From assembly GCF_023507745.1 (NCBI RefSeq), contig NZ_JALPZO010000061.1, positions 1 to 64,000 of the forward strand: a stretch of DNA of 64,000 nucleotides. The letters run 5' to 3'. The notes beneath the pieces were generated by a model. The model was not told where the DNA came from, did not search any database, and saw nothing but the letters and a program-made list of their open reading frames with translations. Numbering within the stretch: position 1 is the stretch's first letter; every line of letters begins with the position of its first letter. Source of the DNA: Vreelandella olivaria. Lineage in GTDB: Bacteria; Pseudomonadota; Gammaproteobacteria; Pseudomonadales; Halomonadaceae. The position numbers and the translations under genes were made by a program. Shown in pieces: positions 1-7,377 of the stretch.

Positions 1-60
1 TCCCGCTTCGGCTTCGCCCAGGAAACCAATGATCTGTTCTTCGCTGAAACGCTTCTTCAT
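1..60 (-). CDS. IS3-family transposase orfA, 5' end only
   Basis: The first 20 codons of a gene that runs off the left edge. They read MKKRFSEEQIIGFLGEAEAG, a typical start of IS3-family OrfA, the helix-turn-helix subunit that works with the OrfB integrase by programmed frameshifting. A strong ribosome binding site (AAGGAGG, 67-73) precedes the ATG at 60. Seen: the peptide and ribosome binding site. Known: the family match of this N-terminus. Inferred: a whole insertion sequence continues to the left. Confidence 0.75.
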   Translation of the reverse strand, partial: MKKRFSEEQIIGFLGEAEAG

Positions 61-130
61 GTCCAACCTCCTTACCCATAGGATCGGACTCTAAAGTGTA
101 GCGCTACTCAATCTGGGGGTGACGTCGAGT
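1..130 (-). mobile_element. End of an IS3-family insertion sequence (partial)
   Basis: This holds the orfA start and its leader. The element should end between the orfA leader and the stop of the next gene at 163. A stretch beginning TCACCCCCAGATTGAG on the minus strand (about 108-123) could be the terminal inverted repeat, but the partner end is outside the window, so the exact boundary is not resolved. Confidence 0.5.
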
Positions 131-162
131 GGATCAGAGTTGTATCGCTCGATAAGCCTTGG

Positions 163-912
163 TTACTGAAGGCGCTTAGACTTATGGCCACTCATCAGCA
201 GGTGGTTATTAGCAGCGCGGCGGCCTGCGTTGTCTTTAGCCTGGCTGCGTGGCTCTTGCTGCTCTGCCTGTTGCCACGCTTCAACGTACTGGCGGGCTAG
301 GCGCATGGCGTGACCTGGGGCCAGTGTAACCAGCCTCACGCGGATAAAGCGCTTATCCTCAGGCACCAGCGGGCAATGCCGCTCTATCATCGCCAGCCAT
401 GGTTCTATGATGGGCGTGACGGTTTGCCGGCGGATTGTGTCGGGCACCTCGCCAACAGGTTCAGGCAGTGCAGGCCAGCAGGCTTTGGCGGCGTCCATAG
501 TGCCCATATCGGTTAGCAGGTGGCGGCACTGCTTACGGGCGCTGGGTAGGTCAGGTGCTACCGTGAACGCATCGTCTAGGACTGCGATAACTTCAGCACG
601 CACAGGGTTAGCCAACAGCATCAGCCTTTCACGCGCCAGCCTCTCAAGATCGTCACCCAGGTCACGACCTATGACCTTCAGCGTGCCTAGCATGGCGTCT
701 ACATCGCCAGCACCTCCCCCCCGTTTTTCCTGAAATGCCTTAGTTGTGTCACTGACTTTACTGACAGATTTAGATAAGTCAGTTTTGTCAGTTACACACA
801 TAGGGCTTTTCTGGATTGAAGCGGTATCGCTTGCCATTTCGGTGAATGCCCTAGTTGTGTCACTGACTTTTCTGACAGATTCAGATAAGTCAGTTTTGTC
901 AGTTGCACACAT
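163..912 (-). CDS. Hypothetical protein with duplicated 5' end (P4-like element)
   Basis: A 249-residue protein of unknown function, last gene of the leftward P4-like operon. Residues 1-23 and 38-60 are near copies (MCATDKTDLSESV, MCVTDKTDLSKSV), because about 80 bp of DNA including the leader and start codon is tandemly duplicated with a 111-bp offset. ATG 912 and ATG 801 are therefore both possible starts, and neither has a strong ribosome binding site. The rest is mostly helical and basic toward the C-terminus, with no domain I recognise. The duplicated DNA carries inverted GTCAGT arrays, so the N-terminus may be a passenger of a DNA signal. Confidence 0.6.
   Translation of the reverse strand: MCATDKTDLSESVRKVSDTTRAFTEMASDTASIQKSPMCVTDKTDLSKSVSKVSDTTKAFQEKRGGGAGDVDAMLGTLKVIGRDLGDDLERLARERLMLLANPVRAEVIAVLDDAFTVAPDLPSARKQCRHLLTDMGTMDAAKACWPALPEPVGEVPDTIRRQTVTPIIEPWLAMIERHCPLVPEDKRFIRVRLVTLAPGHAMRLARQYVEAWQQAEQQEPRSQAKDNAGRRAANNHLLMSGHKSKRLQ
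744..903. repeat. Two arrays of ACTGAC/GTCAGT sites
   Basis: In each copy two direct ACTGAC sites 9 bp apart face two GTCAGT sites 9 bp apart across a 12-bp centre: 751, 760, 778, 787 in one copy and 862, 871 (one mismatch), 889, 898 in the other. A third, looser group lies at 3683-3705. The regular, inverted layout looks like a binding array for a replication or regulatory protein of the element. The role is inferred. Confidence 0.5.
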
Positions 913-946
913 AGGGTTTTCTGGATTTTAGATAGCCAACGTCCCA

Positions 947-2482
947 TTAGCGCACCTCCCCAACCGGTACCAGTTCTGGGTGCCAGTGGTAATCGGTTCT
1001 AGGCTTGGTGGTGGTCGGCACTTCCAGCGCGGTCAGGTGATGGTGTTCCACCAGTACATCAAGCGCATCACGCACGGCCTCTGTGCTGTCCAGTCCTGCC
1101 CACTGCTTGCGGCGCACGTTCCGCGAGGTGAACGGGCTTGGCAGCTTATCCCGGCGTTTGACTATCAGCGCAGCCCCTATGGCCCCTCGGTTGGTGGCAG
1201 CGCTATACAGGCGCTCTGCATGGGTCTTTAGGTAGTCGGCCCACTCTAAAGCCCGTGCAGCGGCTACTATGCCCACGGCCCCACCTTCCCCTTCTATCAG
1301 CTCAAACAGTAGCGCCAGTCCTGCAATGGTCTGGGGCATCTTGAGTAGGTGGCTTTCTAGCGCTGGTGCCAGATCGCTTTCACGGGCTTCAGCGTTGATA
1401 CCTTCCATCCACTCAATGAATAGCGCCTGTGCCTCTGGGGTGAAGCGCCACGCGGGCGGATCGCCTTCGACATCGGTTTCTAGCGCCAGCCCTTGCAGCC
1501 TGAAAAAGGTCTGCTCGTATGCGTGCCGTGCCTGTGGATCCGGGGCACGGTCGCGCCAGCGCCATTGCCTCAGATCGTCGGGCCACACGGCTAGCTGAAG
1601 GCGCTGAACCAATCCATCGTTGGCTGTACCATTACTGGCGCTGCGCACGATAGGGGCTATCTTGTCGGGCTGAATGCCGCCAATCATGGATAAGGTGCAG
1701 TTCTCTATCTCGATGGTGCCCCGGCCTATGCGGTCATAGGTAAAGCGTCCGTTACCGTCAAAGCACTCGAGGTAAAAGGCGCGGTCGCTTTGGTAGTCAT
1801 CTTGCGCCAGCTTACCTAACCAGCCCGCTAACTCATCACGCACCAAGATAAGGCCGTTGGGGTTCTCGTTTAGCAGCTCCCCCAGCTTTTCCACGGTGGC
1901 GTCATTAACGATAAGGCGCGGCTTGCCTGGGGGCGGTGCTTCGCGCTCGGCCTCTACCAAAACGGCTAGCGCCTCCTCTCGCTTGCCCTGCTGGTGTAGC
2001 TTTTTGGCTTTGTCCTCTGTGGCCTTCTTTTCCAGTTCCGACAGCTTTTGCTCTGCCTTGTACTGCTGAAGGGCTTGGCTATGGCTGTCGCTGGCGTCTT
2101 GCTGGATACGCACCAGCGGGGCAAGCTCGGCTTTCATGCTGGGGCTTTTCATGGCGCTGGGGCGGCCAATGATCGCGCCCCATTGGTTGGGTGTAACTGT
2201 CCAATCATCCCGCTGTTTGGGGCATACCAGCACCTTACGGCCCACCAGCGCAGACAGCGCACAGATTGCCGTTACGGCTACAAAGTCAGGCGGGCACTGT
2301 TGGCGGTCGGCTACGTCCATCACATAAGCGCTGATCGCATCAGGCAGCATGTCAGACTGAAACGAGGCCACCGGGGCCAAAGCGCTAGGCAACGATAGCA
2401 ATGGCTTTGGCGCTCCGGGCTGACGGCTCTGGGCATAATCATCAAGCCAGGTAGCGCCTCTTACTTGTGCGGCCTCATACAT
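947..2482 (-). CDS. DUF3987 primase/helicase-like replication protein
   Basis: A 511-residue protein of the DUF3987 (YfjI-like) family, which in P4-like elements and phages is thought to drive element replication as an NTPase. The N-terminal third has the family stretch WGAIIGRPSAMKSPSMKAEL, a GRPSAMKS loop in the position of a Walker A motif. A charged coiled-coil insert follows (about residues 140-180), then the NTPase-like body. The start at 2482 overlaps the upstream zinc-finger gene by 8 bp (ATGTATGA), showing translational coupling. A longer start (2569) would lie inside that gene and is unlikely. Family call firm; exact activity inferred. Confidence 0.85.
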   Translation of the reverse strand: MYEAAQVRGATWLDDYAQSRQPGAPKPLLSLPSALAPVASFQSDMLPDAISAYVMDVADRQQCPPDFVAVTAICALSALVGRKVLVCPKQRDDWTVTPNQWGAIIGRPSAMKSPSMKAELAPLVRIQQDASDSHSQALQQYKAEQKLSELEKKATEDKAKKLHQQGKREEALAVLVEAEREAPPPGKPRLIVNDATVEKLGELLNENPNGLILVRDELAGWLGKLAQDDYQSDRAFYLECFDGNGRFTYDRIGRGTIEIENCTLSMIGGIQPDKIAPIVRSASNGTANDGLVQRLQLAVWPDDLRQWRWRDRAPDPQARHAYEQTFFRLQGLALETDVEGDPPAWRFTPEAQALFIEWMEGINAEARESDLAPALESHLLKMPQTIAGLALLFELIEGEGGAVGIVAAARALEWADYLKTHAERLYSAATNRGAIGAALIVKRRDKLPSPFTSRNVRRKQWAGLDSTEAVRDALDVLVEHHHLTALEVPTTTKPRTDYHWHPELVPVGEVR

Positions 2483-3002
2483 GACAACCCACCTCCCTTG
2501 CTGCGTTACGCAAACGACCGGCAGCGGTGGCCAGTCGGTCAAGATCCGCGCGCGCCAGCCGTTCACCACGATGGGTGGCTTCCGCCGCCAACAGGGTAAT
2601 CAGTGCCTCTTGTGCGATGGCGCTTAGCACGTCGCGGGGTACCCAACGTTCACCAGGGCGCTTACTGGCGTGGTAGTCATCCTGGTCACACTGTGGGAAC
2701 AGGTCTTTCAGCTCTAGACCCACGGCGGCTAATACGTCAGCTGTAGGGCACTCAGCAAAGCACTTCACTAGGATGGTGCCGTCTGGCGTCTCACGTACTG
2801 CAAGGCTAGGTGATCGGTCTTGGTGGGCTGGGCAGCACGCCAACCAACGACCGGGCCCATTCTCCTTTACCTTGTCCAAACGAGTCAGCAAGGCGTAAAC
2901 GTCAGGGCGCGTGCTATGCTCATACTTCGCGTTTACTTTGGTAGGTGGCGCGACAGCCCGGCCATTGCGCTGGGCTGCTTTATTTTGGGCGTTAGCTTGC
3001 AT
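2475..3002 (-). CDS. CHC2-type zinc-finger primase protein
   Basis: A 175-residue protein with a CHC2-like zinc motif near its middle (CCPAHQDRSPSLAVRE, then CFAECPTADVLAAVGL). In DnaG-type primases this motif binds DNA, and here it is on a separate polypeptide ahead of the DUF3987 gene, so the pair probably acts as a split primase-helicase for the P4-like element. The N-terminus is low-complexity, and the C-terminal 70 residues are helical. ATG 3002 was chosen because it overlaps the upstream stop (2992) by 11 bp; an in-frame start at 3083 would bury deeply in that gene. Confidence 0.8.
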   Translation of the reverse strand: MQANAQNKAAQRNGRAVAPPTKVNAKYEHSTRPDVYALLTRLDKVKENGPGRWLACCPAHQDRSPSLAVRETPDGTILVKCFAECPTADVLAAVGLELKDLFPQCDQDDYHASKRPGERWVPRDVLSAIAQEALITLLAAEATHRGERLARADLDRLATAAGRLRNAAREVGCHV

Positions 3003-3435
3003 CGTTGCCCCCTGACTTATCGGCTTCGGCCACCTTGAGCGTGCCCACCATAAGCCCATCACGCCCCATGCGAAGGTCTGCATCCTCAGCGGTGACGCTC
3101 AGCTCACGTGGGCCTTGATCGAGCTGTTTAGCGGTTTCTTTCAGCAGGTGCGCTAGATCGTGAGCATCGTCAGCACACAGCGACAGCACCACACGCTTTG
3201 ACGCCTGAGTGATTGGGTGCTGGGTAAGGCTCATCACTTCCATTAGCGCGTTGGCCGCATCCGATATGTGTTGGCAAGCGTGGGCATAGTGGGCCACGGC
3301 TTCAGCATCTACGCCATCGGCTTCAGCATCTACGCCATCGGCTTCAAGCTCATCGGCTAGGTCGTCCACCTTATCGCCAATGGCTATCAAAGCGCTTACT
3401 TGGTCTAGGGTTAGGTGTGTTTGGCGGGTATTCAT
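2992..3435 (-). CDS. Hypothetical acidic protein with internal repeat
   Basis: A 147-residue acidic protein of unknown function. Residues around 32-46 contain a short tandem duplication (EADGVDAEADGVDAE), encoded by two identical 18-bp blocks near 3300-3345. The rest is predicted helical with no recognised domain. Its start overlaps the stop of the AlpA-like gene by 4 bp (ATGA) and its end overlaps the primase gene, so it belongs to the same leftward operon. It may be a replication or regulation accessory protein of the element; this is a guess from position. Confidence 0.7.
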   Translation of the reverse strand: MNTRQTHLTLDQVSALIAIGDKVDDLADELEADGVDAEADGVDAEAVAHYAHACQHISDAANALMEVMSLTQHPITQASKRVVLSLCADDAHDLAHLLKETAKQLDQGPRELSVTAEDADLRMGRDGLMVGTLKVAEADKSGGNDAS

Positions 3436-3617
3436 GCATCACCCCCAGCGCCAGCGGCCTTGCGGGTTTCCTGCTCTTGGGGTGTCGGGAAGTCGCCCTC
3501 TTTTGCCCAGCGGTAAATGCTGGCGCGGTGGACTCCATATCGATTAGCCGCTTGTTCAGCGCTTAGGAACTCATTGCCGGGCTTGGCGGATGCTTGGGGT
3601 TTCGTTTTCGCTGCCAT
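3432..3617 (-). CDS. AlpA-like HTH regulator / excisionase
   Basis: A 61-residue DNA-binding protein. The helix-turn-helix FLSAEQAANRYGVHRASIYR followed by WAKEGDFPTP is the AlpA/MerR-like wing typical of P4-element regulators and excisionases. A ribosome binding site (GAGGT) lies about 9 bases before ATG 3617, and an inverted repeat GCTTTACC/GGTAAAGC (3621-3628, 3648-3655) covers its leader, possibly its own operator. In P4-like elements AlpA activates or assists the integrase. The body after the wing is short and Ala/Gly-rich, slightly truncated relative to typical AlpA proteins. Confidence 0.8.
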   Translation of the reverse strand: MAAKTKPQASAKPGNEFLSAEQAANRYGVHRASIYRWAKEGDFPTPQEQETRKAAGAGGDA

Positions 3618-3620
3618 GTT

Positions 3621-3655
3621 GCTTTACCTCGTCGTATTGGGTGACGGGGTAAAGC
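3621..3655. promoter_or_regulatory. Inverted repeat ahead of the AlpA-like gene
   Basis: GCTTTACC at 3621-3628 and GGTAAAGC at 3648-3655 form a perfect 8-bp inverted repeat separated by 19 bp, just upstream of the AlpA-like start. A loose group of GTCAGT sites follows at 3683-3705. Likely an operator or leader hairpin; function inferred from position. Confidence 0.4.
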
Positions 3656-3689
3656 ATGGCGAAGTGATAGATTGTAGTAATTGTCAGTT

Positions 3690-4544
3690 TTAGTCAGTTT
3701 CTGACAAGTCGATAGGGGCAAATAACAACTCTTCTTCGTCTGGCGATAGCCTCAACCGTGGAGCATCTGGGAATACCCTCCATGAACATGGATCCATAGC
3801 CATTTTCCAATACGTTATTTTTCCATGACTGTCATCTAGCGCTTCACCAAACATCTCTAAAGCCATTGGCATTAGGGCTTCCCTTAGATTAGGGTCGCTT
3901 AAAACTTCTTCATAAACTTCACGCGCCACTTTTCCTTCTTCATTGTAAAAGGCTCGGGATACGGTTCTTTCGCCCATGCCTCCAAATTGCTCACCTACAA
4001 ATTCAAACAAAGCCACGTCTATTGGATATACTTTAGGGTTAACTTTGTTTAATGCGAATACGCATGCAACCGCCATTTGCTTCGCGTCTTTGTTTGAATC
4101 TAAGCGCCCAGACGTGATTGGAAGCCCCATGCTTTCACCAATAAAACGACCACGCTTGCTTGACCACTCGTTTACAGCTCTAGCTAAGATTTCTAAATGG
4201 CAACTCTCGGGGGGCCACGCGGTTAAAAGCCAGTCCTCCATGGCTCTAAGCGCTTCTATCAATGAGGATACCTCCCCCTCACTATTGGCGTGTTGGTGAA
4301 GCATTGTCCCTTCAGGATGACTCTCGTTAAGTCGTTTCTCTCTAAAGCGTCCGACACGAAGTGAAGTTTCTAGCGTGACGCCTTCAACTTCCAGATAACT
4401 CAACGCCGCGCGGGCTGCGTCTTGCTTGCTGTAAGTTCGCGGATCTATGCCCTCGCTTACCTGGCTTTCTTTTCCCATGTAATTAGCTAGCCGCTCTAGC
4501 ACGCTGTCCAAGTCGTCTTGGATCGCCTTTAGTTCACTATCCAT
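3690..4544 (-). CDS. Hypothetical protein next to P4 integrase
   Basis: A 284-residue soluble protein I cannot assign. It begins with a helical segment (MDSELKAIQDDLDSVLERLA) and contains an Arg/Lys/Glu-rich middle and an acidic C-terminus ending DLSETD. No transmembrane segment or signal peptide is visible. ATG 4544 overlaps the integrase stop by 8 bp, so it is translated from the same leftward transcript. Its codon use and AT content look somewhat different from the primase genes, as expected for cargo. It could be a cargo or defence gene, but nothing in the sequence proves this. Confidence 0.65.
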   Translation of the reverse strand: MDSELKAIQDDLDSVLERLANYMGKESQVSEGIDPRTYSKQDAARAALSYLEVEGVTLETSLRVGRFREKRLNESHPEGTMLHQHANSEGEVSSLIEALRAMEDWLLTAWPPESCHLEILARAVNEWSSKRGRFIGESMGLPITSGRLDSNKDAKQMAVACVFALNKVNPKVYPIDVALFEFVGEQFGGMGERTVSRAFYNEEGKVAREVYEEVLSDPNLREALMPMALEMFGEALDDSHGKITYWKMAMDPCSWRVFPDAPRLRLSPDEEELLFAPIDLSETD

Positions 4545-5820
4545 CGGTGGCCACCTCTCCTCGGATCGGTGCAACGTTGCCAGCGCCAGCCGGTGCAGGC
4601 TTGGTGATGAACACGGCCCACTGATCCATGACGCGGGCACGCTTGGCGTATAGGTCGCTACGGCGGTAAGCCGCCTCTGTGCCGTTGCGGATGCTATGCG
4701 CCAGCGCTGCCTCTGCTACTTCGTGAGGCGTGCCGGTGCGCTCTGCCATCCAATCCCTGAACGTTGACCGGAAACCGTGAACCGTTGCCCGGTGATCCTC
4801 TTTCATGCGGCGGAGTAAGGCAGTCATGGCTGCATCAGACAGCAGCTTGCCTTGGGGGCTTAGAAAGACGTATTCCCGCGCCTGAGACTGCTCTTTGAGC
4901 AAGGCCAATGCTGGCGCGGATAAGGGGACGCGGTGTTCCTTGCCTGCCTTCATGCGGCTGGCGGGTATCGTCCATGTGGCGTTGGCCAGGTCTATTTCAT
5001 CCCAGCGAGCGCCACGGGTTTCACCAGAACGGCAGCCGGTCAGGATCGTAAACGCCAGGCACTTGGCCGCGTCACCGGTGCGCAGCTCGAGGGATTGCCA
5101 GAACGTGGGCATGTTGTCGATCGGCATGGCGCGGTGGTGTTCCACCTTCGCCACTTTGGAAGGGGACGGCAATATGGTGTCGAGGTTGCCTTTCCAGCGA
5201 GCTGGGTTATCGCCGCTTCGGTGGCCGTTGACAGTTGCCCAACTCAATACCGCTTCAATGCGCTGCCTGACGCGGGTAGCGGTTTCCGTTTTGGTTTCCC
5301 AGATTGGCTGTAGCACTTGCTTGATGTGCACCAGCTCAATATCTGAAACGGCCATCTTGCCAAGTATCGGAAAGGCGTAGGTTTCTAGCGTGGACTGCCA
5401 CTGCTTGCCGTGTTTGCTGTTGCGGCTCTCTGCCTGCTTAATCTTGATAACAGCCGCGGCGGCATCGGTGAAGGTGATAAGCGCCAGCTCAGCAGCGCGG
5501 CGTGATTGTCCAGCGGCTTTGCGCTCGGTAACTGGATCAATGCCAGCATCCAGCTTTTCACGAACTGCACGGGCCTTGTCGCGGGCCTGTGCCAGTGTGA
5601 CGCCGGGGTAACTCCCCAGCCCCATATCACGGCGCACTTTGAACGCTTTTCCGGATGCAGCTAAGCGTGTCTCACCAGTGGCGTAACGCAGCACCCACGA
5701 CCGAGTACCCGTTTTGGCGACCTGAAGATAAAGGCCAGGCACTTCACCAGCAGCATAAAGTCCCCGTTGCGTGAGTCGCTTCACTTCCAGCGCTGTTAAT
5801 GGCTTCGTCTGTCTTGGCAT
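4537..5820 (-). CDS. int: P4-type tyrosine site-specific integrase
   Basis: A 427-residue tyrosine recombinase. Residues 1-100 match the DUF4102 arm-binding domain (LTALEVKRLTQRGLYAAGEVPGL), a core-binding helical domain follows, and the catalytic domain carries Arg in LTGCRSGETRGARW, His-x-x-Arg in HGFRSTFRDW, and the Tyr of EAAYRRSDLYAKR. It lies 160 bp from the 62-bp tRNA-Ser fragment and is read in the tRNA direction, the classical P4 island layout, so it probably integrated the left element at this tRNA. The gene looks complete. Paired ACCCAACAT repeats in its leader may be arm-type binding sites. Confidence 0.93.
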   Translation of the reverse strand: MPRQTKPLTALEVKRLTQRGLYAAGEVPGLYLQVAKTGTRSWVLRYATGETRLAASGKAFKVRRDMGLGSYPGVTLAQARDKARAVREKLDAGIDPVTERKAAGQSRRAAELALITFTDAAAAVIKIKQAESRNSKHGKQWQSTLETYAFPILGKMAVSDIELVHIKQVLQPIWETKTETATRVRQRIEAVLSWATVNGHRSGDNPARWKGNLDTILPSPSKVAKVEHHRAMPIDNMPTFWQSLELRTGDAAKCLAFTILTGCRSGETRGARWDEIDLANATWTIPASRMKAGKEHRVPLSAPALALLKEQSQAREYVFLSPQGKLLSDAAMTALLRRMKEDHRATVHGFRSTFRDWMAERTGTPHEVAEAALAHSIRNGTEAAYRRSDLYAKRARVMDQWAVFITKPAPAGAGNVAPIRGEVATDG

Positions 5821-5839
5821 AACGGGCTCCTAACTCTTT

Positions 5840-5860
5840 ACCCAACATCCCACCCAACAT
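5840..5860. promoter_or_regulatory. Direct repeats ahead of P4 integrase
   Basis: ACCCAACAT occurs at 5840-5848 and again at 5852-5860, 12 bp apart, between the integrase start and the attachment-site copy. Short direct repeats here are typical arm-type binding sites of P4-type integrases or sites of integrase autoregulation. Function inferred. Confidence 0.4.
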
Positions 5861-5943
5861 AGATTCTGCGCTTGTGTGCGATGGCGTGCAACCCGATAAA
5901 ACACTATGCGAACGTAAGCTATTGATTATGCGGAGTACAGACG

Positions 5944-5972
5944 AAAAAAAGCCCGCGATTAGCGGGCCTTTT
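5944..5972. terminator. Bidirectional intrinsic terminator beside att copy
   Basis: Stem GCCCGC (5951-5956) / GCGGGC (5962-5967) with a 5-base loop, an A-run on one side and CTTTT on the other. On the minus strand it lies directly downstream of the tRNA 3' half, where a tRNA-Ser transcript would end before integrase. Confidence 0.75.
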
Positions 5973-5981
5973 GAAGCGTTG

Positions 5982-6043
5982 TGGCGGAGGGACAGGGATT
6001 CGAACCCTGGATAGGCTATTCACCTATGCCGGTTTTCAAGACC
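5982..6043. repeat. attL: attL: 62-bp copy of the tRNA-Ser 3' half
   Basis: Exactly identical to 44415-44476, in the same orientation. It covers the tRNA-Ser(UGA) sequence from the anticodon arm to the encoded CCA, but the 5' half of the tRNA is absent, so this is not a gene. It marks the left boundary of the 38.4-kb prophage and the junction with the P4-like element. Confidence 0.95.
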
Positions 6044-6286
6044 TACTCTTTAAGGAAGATAGCTCCCTAACCCGCTGAATTTAAAACATAAACACGCTGG
6101 GCGCAGTGTGCACATATTAATCGATTTTCTCAAAATTAGGCAGCTAGACACATTAATATGCAGGTCTGTGGCACATTCTGGACACACCGTCTTCCAACAC
6201 CAATTGATGCAACAACCTGAAAATTCATATTGTCATATCCACTGAATCGAGAATGATTCTTAAAACTAAAACATGAGGAGAAACAA
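6044..6286. other. Prophage left arm, AT-rich, no gene seen
   Basis: A 243-bp stretch between attL and the first prophage gene. I see no convincing gene. The string TTCTGGACACACC (6176-6188) resembles ATCTGGACACACT near the other end (44306-44318), in the same orientation and at similar distance from the core repeat, so both may be integrase arm sites in the attP circle. Confidence 0.4.
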
Positions 6287-6565
6287 ATGACAGATTTTAA
6301 TGGTATTCCAGGTAGTGGCCAATTTGACGTATGTCGTTTTGAAAGACCTAAAAAAGATGAATACACACCATCATTCAAACCCGATGAAGGTGCTGACACC
6401 TCGCTAATTAAGCCAAAATATACCTATCTAATGACCGCACCGGTATATGAAAATGATGAATATTTGGGCATAGGTAAAGGCACTGCACAATTTACTGGAA
6501 TCATTGAAGATGACGGTTCTTGGCAGATGTTCCCACAAGGAGAGCTGGAGATTTCTCATCACTAA
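6287..6565 (+). CDS. Hypothetical attL-proximal cargo protein
   Basis: A 92-residue soluble protein of unknown function, alone in its transcript at the prophage end, with a good ribosome binding site (GAGGAGAAACAA before ATG 6287). It contains many aromatic and charged residues (YLMTAPVYENDEYLGIGKG) and ends in ELEISHH. It is AT-richer than the structural genes and oriented opposite to the tail operon. These are typical traits of a prophage moron expressed in the lysogen. No signal peptide or membrane helix is visible. Function unknown. Confidence 0.65.
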   Translation: MTDFNGIPGSGQFDVCRFERPKKDEYTPSFKPDEGADTSLIKPKYTYLMTAPVYENDEYLGIGKGTAQFTGIIEDDGSWQMFPQGELEISHH

Positions 6566-6573
6566 TTCGCCTT

Positions 6574-6597
6574 TAGGGCTGGCCTTGGTCAGCCCTA
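6574..6597. terminator. Hairpin after the attL-proximal gene
   Basis: Perfect 8-bp stem TAGGGCTG / CAGCCCTA with an 8-base loop, starting 9 bp after the stop of the 6287-6565 gene. No T-run follows, so termination may be weak or the hairpin may protect the 3' end. Confidence 0.4.
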
Positions 6598-6764
6598 CTC
6601 CTTGCAACCCCATTCAACAGGTTACACGTTAGTTTTCAGCTGAATAGCTCCGTCTCTCGCATGGGATTATGAGTGCAAAGCAGCATCAACCACGGTCGCG
6701 CCTGCCATGCGGCCTCCCGCCTAAACCGCACGTCTCCTACCTTCCTATGCTTACATTCCTTATA

Positions 6765-6801
6765 TTGGTTGCAGTGAGTCAGCAACCAAACCGCAACCAC
6801 G
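6765..6801. repeat. Hairpin repeat, left copy, before membrane-protein gene
   Basis: TTGGTTGC (6765-6772), a 9-base loop, GCAACCAA (6782-6789), three bases, then GCAACCAC. The right copy at 7308-7340 has TTGGTCGC and GCGACCAA with the same loop length. The paired bases changed together (T-A to C-G), which argues for a conserved structure or a symmetrical binding site. A shared upstream word, TGCTTACA, precedes both. Confidence 0.55.
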
Positions 6802-6819
6802 CATTGAGAGGATTCTGCT

Positions 6820-7215
6820 TTGATCGAATGGGCTTTTGGAGCAATGGGAACTGGTATCGGCTTATTGCTAGGTACTTGGTTGGCAATAGGCAAAGACATG
6901 GTCGCTCAAAGAAACAAAGCAAGAGAGAGCATATGGACTGAAATTCAAAAGCGCATTATGCCTCACCCTCAAATGTTAACCTCTTATCAAGCAGTTGTTA
7001 GCGAGAGAGAATGGGCGAGATTTAATGCATCCGCACGCGAAATATCACGAATCAAAGGCCTTGAAGAGCTTGGTAACTATGATCCATCGACAGGCTCTTA
7101 CCCAGTGCTACGCGAATTAACAGACGCAGAACTTAAAGCCATAGATCGCCACTGGGAACGCCTAAGTGTCATTACTAAACCTCGATGGCCTATTTTTAGC
7201 CGCAGCGGATTTTGA
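6820..7215 (+). CDS. Hypothetical membrane-anchored protein in repeat-flanked cassette
   Basis: A 131-residue protein starting at TTG 6820, supported by GAGAGGA eight bases upstream; no ATG is well placed. Residues 6-25 form one hydrophobic membrane segment (GAMGTGIGLLLGTWLAIG), followed by a cytoplasmic charged domain (RNKARESIWTEIQKRIM, later DAELKAIDRHWERLSVITK). This single-helix plus soluble-domain build is seen in superinfection-exclusion and other cell-surface morons, but I recognise no family. The gene lies between two diverged copies of a hairpin repeat, as if it arrived as a cassette. Confidence 0.6.
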   Translation: MIEWAFGAMGTGIGLLLGTWLAIGKDMVAQRNKARESIWTEIQKRIMPHPQMLTSYQAVVSEREWARFNASAREISRIKGLEELGNYDPSTGSYPVLRELTDAELKAIDRHWERLSVITKPRWPIFSRSGF

Positions 7216-7234
7216 ACCCGCGCAGCCTGTTTTC

Positions 7235-7260
7235 AAAAGCCGCGCTTGCACAAGGCTTTT
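7235..7260. terminator. Bidirectional terminator candidate between moron and tail operon
   Basis: AAAAGCC (7235-7241) pairs with GGCTTTT (7254-7260) around an inner CTTG/CAAG helix. It would end the + strand gene finishing at 7215 and the leftward tail operon finishing at 7363. The loop is imperfect, so confidence is moderate. Confidence 0.5.
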
Positions 7261-7307
7261 CAGCAAAAACAGTACGTTACCTTTTTACCATGCTTACACA
7301 CAGCGCA

Positions 7308-7340
7308 TTGGTCGCGCTCAGTCTGCGACCAAACTGCGAC
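7308..7340. repeat. Hairpin repeat, right copy, after membrane-protein gene
   Basis: TTGGTCGC (7308-7315), a 9-base loop, GCGACCAA (7325-7332), then GCGACCAA again three bases later (7336-7343). This is the diverged, covarying partner of 6765-6801. Confidence 0.55.
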
Positions 7341-7344
7341 CAAA

Positions 7345-7377
7345 GCGCTTCACGGCCCACGATTACCCAGGCGTCGC
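7345..7377. repeat. 33-bp inverted repeat, left copy (end of J gene)
   Basis: An exact reverse complement of 10469-10501. It supplies the last codons and stop of the J-like gene. Read on the + strand it encodes FTAHDYPGVA, the C-terminal peptide of the DUF1833 protein at the other copy. Confidence 0.9.

Noticed and set aside
5982..6043. A second tRNA-Ser gene at the left att copy
   Set aside because: Only the 3' half from the anticodon arm is present; the 5' half and acceptor partner are missing, so it is an attachment-site duplicate.
7200..7245. tRNA-like remnant on the minus strand (T-arm-like GCGGGTTCAAAATCCGC)
   Set aside because: No matching anticodon or acceptor stem can be built, and the stretch lies at the 3' end of the 6820-7215 gene; it is probably chance.
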